Assembly (NCBI RefSeq): GCF_014356525.2
Contig: NC_052515.1
Span: 16,686,993 to 16,750,992 of the forward strand
Length of the DNA: 64,000 bases
Direction of reading: 5' to 3'
DNA from: Nilaparvata lugens
Lineage: Eukaryota > Arthropoda > Insecta > Hemiptera > Delphacidae
The translations under genes were made by a program, and so were the position numbers. Shown piece after piece: positions 1-11,369 of this stretch (the stretch's first letter is position 1; each line of letters begins with the position of its first letter). The notes beneath the pieces were generated by a model. It saw only the letters and a list, made by a program, of their open reading frames with translations, was not told where the DNA came from and made no database searches.

Positions 1-272
1 ATGAAATTTTAAAGCTTCGTCCTGTGTACAGACCCACGCGCATTTCACTCTTCATCAGCTGATGCTCATCACATCTGTATTCATACAGGAACAGTGAGAT
101 ACACGGTCAAGACGCACCTCATTAAAGTAGATTCCCATTGTTTTTTTTTCAGTATCATCATAGACAAAATAATAATGAAGGTTTCATCAAATGAATATCC
201 AAATCTTCTCTCTATGTTATATTTATGTTGAAGTGAATTAGAATACTGTAATCTGGTAATATTGTGTGTTAC

Positions 273-489
273 CTGACATGTGGTGTTAGTGTAGTTGATG
301 TGGTTGATGGTTGTGAATGCGGCGAAGGGAGTGGCGAACACAAGCGATACAAGCCACACGCACGCGATGACGCGCACAATTCGCTCGTGGTCCGACAGGA
401 AGAAGTTGCCTTTGCGCAGCGGGAAGCAGATCGCCACGTAGCGCTCTATCGAGAACACCACTATGGTCAGCACCGAAGTGTTCGAAGCC
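273..489 (-). CDS. Exon of a rhodopsin-family neuropeptide GPCR (TM3 end to ECL2)
   Basis: The product would be a seven-transmembrane G-protein-coupled receptor at the plasma membrane. The minus-strand frame reads ASNTSVLTIVVFSIERYVAI, which carries the end of TM3 with the E-R-Y version of the DRY motif. It is followed by an ICL2-like FPLRK stretch, a hydrophobic TM4 (VRVIACVWLVSLVFATPFAAF) and an ECL2 with N-glycosylation-like NYT/NTT sites and the conserved Cys (NTTCQ). A TTTGCAG acceptor ends at 490 and a CAG|GTAACA donor starts at 272, so the exon is 217 bases. Reading on past 272 runs into intron. The SVLTI...ERY pattern resembles insect pyrokinin/CAPA (neuromedin U-like) receptors, but the exact receptor cannot be fixed from one exon. 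Other exons lie outside the window or were not recognised. Confidence 0.8.
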
Positions 490-1228
490 CTGCAAATCAC
501 CAACACATCATTATTAACGCATAAAAGTTAGTGCGACGGCTATTTTTCAAACTCCAATCACATTATCATAAAAATATCACTAAGAGGTGATTTTCATAAA
601 ACTGAAGAGCTTTTCATCTCCACCAAACACCCAGTGATCGGTGTGGCCAGATCGCTAATAATTATCATTGTTGTTATATTAACATTATGTTGTGATAATT
701 ATAATAAAATTGTTGTGGGGTTATATAATCCGAAACATGGCCGCCTCAATAAATTGAGCCTCCCGCCAAGTGCTAGATGCGTAGAATTATTCATTTATGC
801 AAGCAAAAATTCATTTATGCTTTTTTCATTTCATTTCAAAAGTTGATCATAAATCAATGACGGATTATTATACAAGTACACTCATCAAACGTTGTGATTG
901 ATGATAATGATGCGTGAATAGAGTTAGAAAACTAAAGACTTCAGTTGAAATGACTTCAAGAATTGTGGTGATCCTTGACATCTCGGCCTCACCGTACTTG
1001 TGCAACCAAACGCTTTCTCAATCAAATCGAATGGGAATTTCAATCACATACCTTACAAACCTGACTTGACCATTAGTAACTTATAAATTTTCCCCAAACT
1101 TGAGACATGACTTTGAGGACAGAGCTTCCAAACTAAGGAGGAGCTCCAAATCAACAACATAGCCCACCTAAACTCATTTGGTGGCAGGATTTTATGAAGA
1201 GAGGTTTGGTGAGCTGGTCCACTGGTAT
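490..1228. other. Non-coding, presumably intron or intergenic DNA
   Basis: AT-rich sequence upstream of the GPCR exon acceptor on the minus strand. I see no conserved frame, repeat family or RNA gene in it. Confidence 0.4.
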
Positions 1229-1400
1229 ATAGAGTATATTTATTTATTTATTTATTTATTCTTACAAAAATCTAGGAGTGCAACAGGCATAACAGCCCAA
1301 ACGCACTCATGAATACAGGAAATACATTATTAAAAATTATTACAACAAAAAAATTATATATAAATACTAGAAAAATAATAAAAGAGAATGATTAAAATGA
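1229..1400 (-). mobile_element. 3' end of a non-LTR retrotransposon (LINE tail)
   Basis: On the minus strand the sequence ends in a run of AAAT repeats (1233-1260 on plus), preceded by TTTTTGTAAG and a GGGCTGTTATGCC-type 3' UTR. Simple A-rich tandem tails of this kind are typical of Jockey-like and related LINE 3' ends. No coding part is left, so this is a short 5'-truncated copy. The class is an inference from the tail. Confidence 0.45.
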
Positions 1401-2160
1401 TACATGTGAAAAACAGACTAGAAAAAAGTATTATAGCTACTTGGAGAAAGAAAATATTAATATTAATGTTAATGGTAATTGATAAAACTGAATTTTGATT
1501 ATTCAATAAGATCAATTATAACCACATAAATAACAACATATAACCTACGTATTACATACGTAGGTTACATTATGGTTAATTCTGAGAGAAGTAGTAAAAG
1601 AAATAGAGAAAAAAAGAAGCAAAAGGGAAGTGGAAAAAATATTGAAAGTTAGTTAGTGAGAAAAGAGAGAACAAAGAAAAGGCCATTGTGAACCAGAGTA
1701 AATTAAGAGCAACAGGTCTATATTACTCTTCAATTGAAGAATGGTGACATTTTTCTCTTGAAGCTAAATTTAGACAAGAAGAAGAGATCCACCTGACTAC
1801 AGCAGAGGAATATACGAGACTCAAATTCAGAGTATGACAAATTCCTCAATCTTCACGACAATCAGGTTGAAGAATAATCAAGAGTGTAAGTACAAACAAC
1901 GAGTTACAACATGAGTCTCATAACATAGGGATAATATTGTCACTTCACACATCTTTCCCTCTCACTCTGCATGCATATGACAAGTGTGACGAATGTTGGA
2001 AGCATAGAATAAAACAATCTTTATAAGTTTTCTCTGGTTTGAAGTGAGGATACCGGCTGCCGAGTACAAACTAATCAAACTCTTATCTCCACCCTAATGA
2101 AAATCAGAGCTGAGTCCCATGTGGTGATAGTCGAAGGTTACAGAGTAAAATTGCTTTGTT
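1401..2160. other. Unannotated AT-rich DNA with one perfect hairpin
   Basis: No gene seen. Positions 1541-1567 form a perfect inverted repeat, TAACCTACGTAT and ATACGTAGGTTA around a 3-base loop. Confidence 0.35.
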
Positions 2161-2169
2161 ATATGCCAT

Positions 2170-2310
2170 CTTATTCATCTCTTTCCTGTATAGGGCTACT
2201 TTTTATAGAAATGGAAAGAAAAATAAAAATCTCAGTACCCTTTTTGAATAATTATTTAATCACAACATGTTTCGGACATTGATGCCATTTTCATATACTT
2301 CTTACCAACT
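2170..2310 (-). mobile_element. Terminal fragment, probably of a Penelope-like element
   Basis: The segment around CTCAGTACCCTTTTTGAA, CACAACATGTT and GATGCCATTTTCA recurs at 41355-41445, and inverted at 41505-41600, so it is part of a dispersed family. The layout with inverted partial copies resembles Penelope-like element termini. The family name is from memory of such ends and is not proven here. Confidence 0.35.
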
Positions 2311-3598
2311 GAAAGTTTCCGAAATGAGTTATGTTAGGGCAGTATTTTTAAACTATTAAGGACGACAACAACCAAATAAATGGTTCTGCAGGAATCACCT
2401 ACTAAATAAATATGATATAATATATTCCTGTTCTAGTTTGCTGGTGAACAGAACGTACTAAAAATGTTATGTTACAAATAGGTACAAATTTCATCATCAA
2501 AAAAAAAAATTAACTAGTGACCCCTTGGGTTGAGAAACTCGCACAAGAACGGTTGTATTGTAATTTATGAACTTTTAATTATACAGAGTTGATGAAAATT
2601 ATGAAAACAGCTAAATATTTCTCTTACAAGAATCATTTGACAGTGGGTTTCTTTGGGGATCCTATTTGAATTTGAATATTACTCTGTCGCTTCAACATCT
2701 AGCAGCTTTCATCATTAAGCAGCTGGAATTATGTGTCAGCGCGTGTGATAGCTCCCAAATAGCCTCAGCTGATATCATGAATGAATGAAAAAAACTGTAG
2801 TAATTGCATTCAATGAATTCTTCAGCTGACTGAATCATAACATTTTTTTTCTTATGCACTTTCAATGTTATTCTTCTATCCTGAAAAAGGACGAAGGAGT
2901 GAGTCTATTTTGTTGTCCAACGAACTTGACCTGTGTGAAGGTTCGAAGAATACGTGTTCAGAATTTGAAGCTGATTGATCAATTCTTGCTTAAGTTATTG
3001 TAGAACATACACAAAGACGGACAACGACTTTGGCATTCAGTAAGTCAAAAGTGAGAACTCATTAACGCTCGTTCAATTATAGAATCACTTTATTGGGCCA
3101 CTAAGATAGTCAGACTATATTAAAAGGAGGTATTCGACAAGAAAAATTGCAATGCGGAATTTTCTTCATGTAAAATTCATATATATTAAATAGAGCATCT
3201 CGATTGAAATATTCCAGTACTCGTGATAACAGATAATTATTTTCTTCTGCTGCTCTAATAAGCTTTCCACTTATCAAGTAGTTATATAGCTTCTGCTTCC
3301 TTCTCTCCAAACAACTACCTGCACTGTTCGTGTTTATTAGGCAATAACTTGAGTCCTGTGTAACTCACAGGAAAATGCTGACAATAAAAAATAATTGATT
3401 GGAGGTATTTTGGTTGAGTTGAACGAGGAAAATAGGAAAAGGAGAGGAGAGAAGTGGATTCTTTAGTTGGTTCTTGATAGTTTATGAACTAACATTACTA
3501 ATAGTTTATGAACTAACATTACTTTTCATGATAGTGAATCATCTATAAAAACCAATGATTTTTTGGTTTTATTGAAATGAAATTGCATGCAGGTAGTG
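2311..3598. other. Unannotated non-coding DNA
   Basis: AT-rich. The longest open frames are short, lack recognisable domains and have no sign of splice structure. The 24-base string ATAGTTTATGAACTAACATTACT is directly repeated near 3478-3525 (given here only by position and ends: ATAGTTTATG...CATTACT). Confidence 0.35.
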
Positions 3599-3629
3599 TC
3601 AGAGGGGGGTTGTGAGTTTTGGCGGCATA

Positions 3630-4010
3630 GTATAGAGGAGGAGGAGGTGGAGGAGTAAGAGGAGGTGGAGGAAAAGGAGAACGAAGAGAAGAAGAAGAGT
3701 GAGGTGGTGGATTAGGAGGAGGAGCAGCAGCAGGGGGAGTAAAGAGGAGAAGGAGAAGAAGGAGGAAGAAGAGGATGAGGATGAGAAGGAGGAGAAGGAG
3801 AAGGAGGATGAGGAAGAGAAGGAGGAGAAGGAGGAGAATGGGGAGAGGGAGGAGATGGATAAGAAGAAGGAGAAGGAGGAGAAATACGAGAAGGAGGAGA
3901 AGGAGGAGAAGGGGGACAAGGAGAAGAAGGAGGAGAAGGACGAGAAGGAGCAGAAGGAGAAGAAGGAGAAGAAGGAAAAGAAGGAGAAGAAGATGAAGTA
4001 AAAGAAGGAG
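3630..4010 (+). repeat. Purine-rich (GGAGAA)n-type low-complexity tract
   Basis: About 380 bases made almost only of A and G in GGA/GAA/GAG permutations. It produces long open frames on both strands (Glu/Lys, Arg or Ser/Phe runs), which I regard as artefacts of the composition. Confidence 0.9.
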
Positions 4011-4248
4011 GTGAAAACTGGTAGTAGGGAGAGGAGAAGGAATCTGTAGAGAAGAAGAAGGAAATTTGTGGAGAAGAAGGATGAGAAGCCGAATAAAGAG
4101 GATGAGGTCACGAAGAAAAAGAAGTAGCTACCTTATTGTTATCAGTATTGACACTATGCTAATTGGTGAACGGATTGTTAAAGCTACAGAACAAATGCAA
4201 AAAGTAGGGGAACAACTAACAAATAACCAGAAAAAAACGAGCAAAAAT

Positions 4249-6046
4249 AATGAATATTCAATTGAGTTTTTCAGCGGAAAAACGTGGAAGCACATTCAAT
4301 TATGCGTGACCATGTCCTTGCCTGGTCACGTGATTATCTTGTGACTCACTTCTTACTGTCAGCATTGGTTGGATGGGTTGCATTGGTGCTTTCAGTAATG
4401 AATGCTGACAGCTTGAAGTGAATCTCACTATAGAATGTCTGAAGGAGGGTGAGTTTGAAGGGTGGGATGGGGTACAACGGCGCCATTTTACCAATAAACC
4501 AACCCCCCCACTGCATTAGAGTGACCCCCACCCTAGATTAGGAGAATGAGTTATCTGCATTCTCTTTTAACTCTTTAATGAATATAAATCTATTCTCTTT
4601 GCATTGACAATAGAGACGGCTGGATGTTAAGAATAATGTGACTTACAAATTTGAGAAATGTGGAAACTTAGTAGAACTTTCATCTTGTAAAATTTTTATT
4701 TTATGAGAGCAGGTTTGTAAAAAATATGAATTGAAAATCTACATGCAACATTGTTCAACAGTAATATTTTTCTCATCAAACGTACAGACCATACCATGCC
4801 TATGGTTCTATCAGAACTTCACTGCTCTCTATTGAAGGTATATTATACTACCTATAGGTATATAGAAAGCCCTGGTTCTATATAGTTGAATTCTTGGAAC
4901 TTGTACTTTGTATAAAACGCATAATGAGAAAATATGTATTTCCGGGCTGTTCCAATACAAACGTTCAATCAAGTTTAGAATAGTATTTCACGTCACAAGG
5001 ACGGGAAGTGGCCTCTTGCAGGGCCGAAAATGATGTTTAGTAGAGGCGTTAGCCAAGACTAGTATTTAATTCTAGCCCTGCAAGAGAAATTCACGGCCAA
5101 GTAAAATACACTTTTTTGACATAATAATCTAATTAAGAATAACTATTGGGAAATAGAAAACATTACCTGCTTGTGCTGAAGTTACTACATGCATTCTATA
5201 AACATAACCTAGTTTAAAAATTCCGAATCAGAAATTTTGATAAAACTTCCACCTCGAGCGCTGAAGACGTTTTTTTTGTAGCAGTTTTGCTGCTCATATT
5301 TTGGAACTAATAAACACACTCGACTGTAAAGAAAACATACCATTTTATATGTTCTTCAGAATCTATATAAAAGCGAAATGGCACTGACTGACTGACTGAC
5401 TCACTCACTCACTCACTCGCATAACTAAAAATCTACCGGACCAAAAACGTTCAAATTTGGTATGTATGCTCAGTTGGCCATTTAGAGGCGCAATAAGAAA
5501 TCTTTTGGCAATATTTTAACTCTAAGGGTTGTTTTTAAGGGTTTAAAGTTCGTCTTCTAGCATGTATATTCTTCTTCTCCCAATCTCTTAATTATAATTG
5601 AAATTTTCATATCATATGTTACTATAGAACTATAATCTAGATAGAGTACCTCTTCGAAACAGTTGTTAACTGGCAACTAAATTAATAATTTTGTCAGGTT
5701 GGCATTAAGTTGAGTTGACTTTGTTAGGTTGGCACCAAGTTGAAGACTTAAATGCATTTATCGCGGAAAAATTGATTGGGCACTGCTACTTCAATCCTGG
5801 GAATATTATATTACTAGCCGTCAGGCTCGCTTCGCTCGCCATATCCGTTTAGCCAGACGTTTAGTCTGGACCCCCGACTGGATTGTCCTAACATATGATA
5901 AAAATGCTCAAATTAAAAATGCAGGCGAGCGAAGCGAGCCTGCTGATCTCATTCTTGGACGATCCAATCGGGGGTCCAGGGGGTGGAGCCCCCTTGCTAG
6001 ACGGATATGGCGAGCGAAGCGAGCCTGACGGCTAGTATATAATATA
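4249..6046 (+). repeat. 1.8-kb dispersed repeat, copy 1 (contains a Helitron)
   Basis: Nearly identical to 14096-15871 in the same orientation, with scattered substitutions and small indels such as a roughly 15-base difference near 4830. Similarity starts at AATGAATATTCAATTGAG and ends at TATATAATATA. The first 1.1 kb holds an 11-bp inverted repeat (CTGTCAGCATT / AATGCTGACAG, about 4358-4412) and a second hairpin around 5015-5088 (CTTGCAGGGC / GCCCTGCAAG). The last 674 bases are a Helitron. No coding potential is convincing. Whether this is one large non-autonomous element or a segment carrying a Helitron is unresolved. Confidence 0.85.
5362..6035 (+). mobile_element. Non-autonomous Helitron
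   Basis: It starts TCTATATAAAAGCG after an A and ends CGGCTAG before a T, the A|TC...CTRR|T signature of Helitrons, with no target duplication needed. Near the 5' end is a short (CTGA/CTCA)n tract. The last 220 bases fold back on themselves: ACTAGCCGTCAGGCTCGC at 5813 is matched by its complement at 6036. An inner palindrome (GCAGGCGAGC...GCTCGCCTGC type) sits at about 5920-5943. No Rep/helicase is encoded. Three more copies lie in the window. Confidence 0.75.
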
Positions 6047-6049
6047 GAG

Positions 6050-8995
6050 CATATTCCAATGAAAATCATATGTCTATTAGTTCTACAATCAGCTTTGATT
6101 TCATGTATTCTACCGGCTTGATTTCATGCATGGAAAACATCTGAAATTGAATGACTATGACAAAAATATCGTATTGTCCAATCTTGGATTTTTAATCATG
6201 AGAGTTCTTTGTGCTGGATCCTAACTCCTTTTTAGTAATTAATTGATTCCCTAGCGTGACTCTTTAATCGAGAATTAACAATCTACCTTTACAAAATCAA
6301 AATAACAATATTTATCAGCTCCATTGACAGAATCACAATTATTATTTTCAATATTGTTTATCTCTGTTGATGAATTTACTTAGTTTTAAGAGGAAGAATG
6401 AATGTGTTAAATCAAAGAGGATTGGAAGAAGCTATCATCTCCCGATCCTCTTTGGTTATACAGTATTATGATTTTTATATTCAGCTTAGCATTCGATTAC
6501 TGATTACTGTAAACACTATTCAGTGCTTACCGAATAAGCCTTTGGAGGTGGTCCTCCTCTCCCCCCTGTCATGCTCAATTGGATTTTATTAGACAACGTT
6601 TTCAGTTTATACTCAATTCTTGCACTTGTTTCAGAATTTCGAACACATTAGTCATGATCTTGGCGAAGTTCTGATAGAGTATATTATATTTTCATGTTCA
6701 TGCTGATTTTTCATGTTAACGTTTTGCGTTATCACTACTTTTATTATCGTGTTTTTCCTGTGTCAAATCGGAAAGGTCAGAGGCACGATTTTGGCGTCTT
6801 TGTGTTTCATTGTAGATTGTATATAATATCCATTTTTCCATCAAATTCCAACGTATGATACATGATTTTGAGCCGCTTTGACGAGCTGAAAAGAATGAGC
6901 TGTAGTACGAGAAGATAACGATCATTATGTCAAAAGTTATGAGTGTCTGAAATTTTGATTCTTGAGGTGTCCTTATAAGCGCCTCCCCACTAGGAAATCC
7001 TGAAGTTGACTGCATCTAACGAGCGATTCTGATGAAACATAACCTTTTCATAACAATGTGATCTAAAATATCGATTTGATTGGCTAAGAAGGCCTCGAAA
7101 GTTATTACAGTAGGAAATTTGTATTTTGGCTGTAGGACATGGTTTTCTATTTTCACAAGTACTAAACCCTTCCCCCCCAAAAAAAAATTCTGAGGAATCT
7201 TATTCAGAATCAATAAGTACTTTCACGTGATATGTGATTTTTCATAATTACTCCAAGTTGTATAGAGTGGAAGTCGTGAGTTTCCAAAATTTACCAAAGT
7301 AACTTGAAAAATACCCCTTTTTTGAAAATCTCCAGCTCAAAAATCAGAAATCGTTGAATCTTGCTCGATCACTCAGTCTATTGGGAATTTTATTTCCTTC
7401 AATTTAGTAAATGATGCTTTTCCTCGAAAGCCTTGAGGTTTTCGGAATAAAATGGAGAAATTGAAAAAAGTCCCAAATGTGTTTTCAGTTTTCAGGGATT
7501 TCTTTCGGGGATGTTTCCTGAAAATTTGACTGGACTACTGGGAAATTTTTCTCTGTAAAAATTCATTTTCTATAGAGTTATTCAGCAATATGGGATACAT
7601 TGAATGATCTTGTAATGCCTAGTCCACGTCCACATCTAGGCTAGCGCTTGCAAACCAACCATCAACACACTGGCACTGGCTGTCATTGGCCTTTATTGGG
7701 CCAATATGTGGATGCGGCACGATAAGAACTCTTATTGCAGTCCGCTTTGAATTCAACAGTGTTGTACTATTGATGAAAATAATGGTAAACTATGAAAAAT
7801 ACTTACATTTCTGAAATGAGAGCTCGAAATTTGCACCAGCTTATGTCAAAAGGCCAAGGATATTGTTGCCAAAACAAGCATAGATCGTTCGGCAACCCTG
7901 AAAAACAAGGTAAACCTTATTAACAATAATCATGTTGGAAAATATTAATTTATACATAGAATGATATGAATTTAGACTAACTCTGTGTTCGGAAAGTGCT
8001 GATCATCATGACTTCTATCATAGTGAGCTTATGTGACTCCTATTGTAACCTTGAGATTTTCAATGATTTCCCACTTCAACGTTCAAACTATGAGAAAAGT
8101 TGTATTTTCTTGATTACTGTTTTTTATAATCCCACCATGCTCACGCTTCATTTCTAATGATTAGTCTCACTTACTCATATTAGGCTGTGAATTACCATAC
8201 TTTTGTTGTTTGACAGTGTCTCATGCCTGTCATTTTAATGTTCCACATACTGTGGGCGTGTCTTGTATAGGCCAATGACAGAGAGCCGTTGACTACGACC
8301 AATCATATGGCTTCATCCACACTGTATTAAATAGTCTACTGCTGAATGTTGCCTTTTGCTTTTAATTGACTAGAGAATAATGATTGTGTAGCAATAAGAA
8401 CCAATTTATCGAGAAGGTATCGAAATGAGAAATTGGCTGTGACAACTCCTGTTTGAATCAATAATTGTGTAAAATTTTCTTTTCTTCATTTAATATGGAT
8501 AGATATCTACCAAGACACGATCAACCTGCAATACCGGAAAATAAACATACTTTCACAGGAATCAATATAACCTACTTAATATTTGGACAATTTGAGACAA
8601 ACTTACGAAATTTAAGAAGTTTTGAGCAATAGACTGTTTTTTTTCTATTCCGACTACAGTATTGTTTACTCTATCCAATAAATGAATAAATATTGAAAGT
8701 TGCTCATCCCATAAATGAATTTGAGGTTACCGTACAACAAATAGTAACTAGCATCTCATCAGCTTCGAAAATATTCAAGAGCCAGAAAGGGATTGATAAT
8801 TTATGAAGGCCATCACGCAATAAATTCATCCTGAAATAATGTATTATTATTGGTACCCATCAGTAGGGTCCTGAATTCAAATTTGCGAATTATCTGCTTG
8901 ATTTATACGGTGGGTGGAAACGTGGAATCGAACTCAGTACGGTCACATTAAATGATTGTCTAACCGAATGATTCACCAAAGTCTACTGTAATTCG
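6050..8995. other. Unannotated non-coding DNA
   Basis: AT-rich, with short open frames only (the largest, 99 codons at 6716-7015 minus, has no recognised domain). A weak inverted similarity links about 7650-7740 and 8255-8330 (GGCCAATGACAG on plus at 8271, its complement near 7680), perhaps a decayed DNA element. Confidence 0.3.
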
Positions 8996-8999
8996 GGTC

Positions 9000-10482
9000 A
9001 TTTCCCGCTTTCTCCGACTCACTCTTTCTCTCTCAATCTATCTCTCTCTTACTCACTCTATTTTCTTTCTCACTGCTTTCCTCATTACCATCCTGCTCTC
9101 TCTTTTCATCTCATCTTCTCTCCCTCCTCCTTACCCTTCCATATCGTCTTCGAAAATCTTTCTTCAAAATCGGAAGAGAATTCTCTCTAAATGCGAATTA
9201 GAGCCCTCCTTACTATCGTCACCGCAAATGGGAATAATGCCAACAATAGATTTCTTGTTCATAATTTTCTTCTTTTTCTTCATCCTTTTCTCTTTCATCT
9301 TCATCTTCTTGTTTTTCTTCTTCATAAATAAAGAGATCTAATCTAATCTTCTTCTTCTTCTTCTTCTTCTTCTTCTTCTTCTCTTCTTCTTCTTCTTCTT
9401 CTTCTTCTTTTTCTTCCTCTTCTTCTTCTTTCCAAAACTCCTACAGCTCATTCTACTGATCCCATTATTCCCCACCTTTTCATCGTATGCACCTTCCTTC
9501 TTCACGCCTTCCTCCACCTCCTACTCCCCCTTCCCGCGCTCCTCATCATCCTCACCATCCTTCACTCCTTCTCCTCCACCTTCTCCTTAAAATTATTTGC
9601 TTCTTCGAATATATCCACATGTTTTTCCTTCTCCCATTCTCACTTCACACTTATTCACTCATTACTTTTCAACGACATTCCATATTTTTAATAATTTATT
9701 GGAGGAAGATAATTAGGTTAAAATTAATTTCAGTTAACTTCTCTTTATTCTTCTAATATTCCATTCTCCTCTTACCATCTCTTTTCATCCCCTTCCATTT
9801 GACCTTTTTTCTCAATTTCATCTAGAATTTGATTTCTCATTATCTATGTTCAGTATTTTCAGTTCTTGAACATGATTCAATGCAAAACTCAATCAATTGT
9901 TTCCTCTTCTCCTTCTCGAATCCTTTTTTATTTCCGTCCCCTTATGTGAACGTTTTTATTCCTTCTCTCTTTCTCAGGCTTTTCTAACTTTTCTCCATTG
10001 TTCACTCCCTTTATCTCCTCTCCAACCATCTTTCATCCTCTCTGCTTCCTTAAAATTATTTCCCCATCCACCTTCTATCGCTCATATACCTCTTTTCTTC
10101 TCATGTCGTACATATTCTACCCCTTCTTCAACTTGTTTTCTTCCCCCTCTTCATCTTCTTCTCCCAATAATTGTTCTTCCCCACTTTTTCTTGCCCAACT
10201 ACAATCACGGCTTGAATCTGTGCTACAATGTAACTAGAATTCATCCGTAGAACCAGTAGTTAAATTTTTGATTACTTCGTTAACTAAGAGCAGCATACGT
10301 GTAAACCACATGAATAAACTAATTCAATCTAGTGTCTAGTCTAGTATCACACTTTTCTCTTTCCGTATTATCTCCCTTCAATAAACTTCTCGTCCTCTTT
10401 CTATTCTTTTTATATCATCTACTTCTTCTCCTTCTCCTTCTTTTTTCTTACTCTTACTTCCATATTCTTTTTTCTATCATCA

Positions 10483-10517
<35 letters not shown>

Positions 10518-10600
10518 TTTCTCTTCATCTGCTTCTTCTTCTTCTTGCCCAGCAAACTCAACAATGTGCTCCTCCTTCTCTAAGTTTAGCAGTCCACATT
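9000..10600 (+). repeat. Long pyrimidine-rich region with (CTT)n microsatellites
   Basis: Dominated by C and T on the plus strand, with (CTT)n runs at about 9345-9430 and 10485-10515. Open frames of up to 117 codons rich in Ser, Phe, Leu and Pro arise from composition and are not called as genes. Confidence 0.8.
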
Positions 10601-11369
10601 CAAAACTAAATTAGACAACGAAATTTTACTTGGCAACAATAATTCTCCAGTGAAGAGGAAGTAAAGCGTTAAGAGGAAGGAAGAAAGAGCGGAAAGGAAA
10701 GAGATGGAGTGAATTCTAAGTTGTATGTGTGTGAAAGAGAAAGAGAGTGAGAGAGAGAATGTGATGAGTGTTGAGCCTGAGGTAACTCTCGAACAAGCCT
10801 GAGAAAAGATGAACTGCCACCATAATTTGCACAGTCAGTGCAACTCATTTCTTCTCGTTTACTTGGTGAAGAATGTATCTTCCTCTTTTTTCTTTTCTCA
10901 CCTCATCTTTCTCGTTCTCCCCTCCTTTCCCACATGGATTTTTCGAATTTCCTCCGAGCATTTCATCAAGTTCAAGTTCCATGTATCTGACTATCCACTT
11001 TTATTTTCGCACGAGCTGTATCGTGGTGGAGTTCTACAGTGATTTTTCCCAATTTTGATTTTTTTCCTCATTCTTTTTTATCATTCTCTTCTTCTTCTTC
11101 TTCTTTTTCTCCTTCCAGTACTCTCACTTTTCATAATAATTTATTTCCACCTCCATGGAAATCCTTCCCTTCTTGAGCCATATTCTGATATATCCACTGT
11201 ACTCTTCCATCTATGACCTCGGACTCTTGTATTATCACACAGTTGTGATTCTTTATTTTCACTTTCTCTACTCGGTCATATTCACTGTCTATTTCTACTC
11301 TTCCCCAATGTCTATTGTTGTATCAACTTGAACAGTGATGACTATTTAATTATTTAGAATTATTGAGAA
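10601..11369. other. Unannotated, partly pyrimidine-rich DNA
   Basis: A GA-rich patch (10660-10770) is followed by CT-rich patches, including (TTC)n at about 11088-11110. No gene recognised. Confidence 0.3.

Noticed and set aside
3599..4111. Open frames of 170 codons (minus, Ser/Phe-rich) and 100 codons (plus, Glu/Lys-rich)
   Set aside because: Produced by the purine-only repeat tract. Frames are open on both strands with no domain.
5813..6036. Free-standing MITE with ACTAGCCGTCAGGC inverted ends
   Set aside because: All four copies are joined to the same 5' part, and the whole unit has Helitron ends, so I describe it as the Helitron 3' foldback.
9487..10583. Several Ser/Leu/Phe/Pro-rich open frames on plus
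   Set aside because: Pyrimidine-rich composition removes stop codons. No domains or splice structure.
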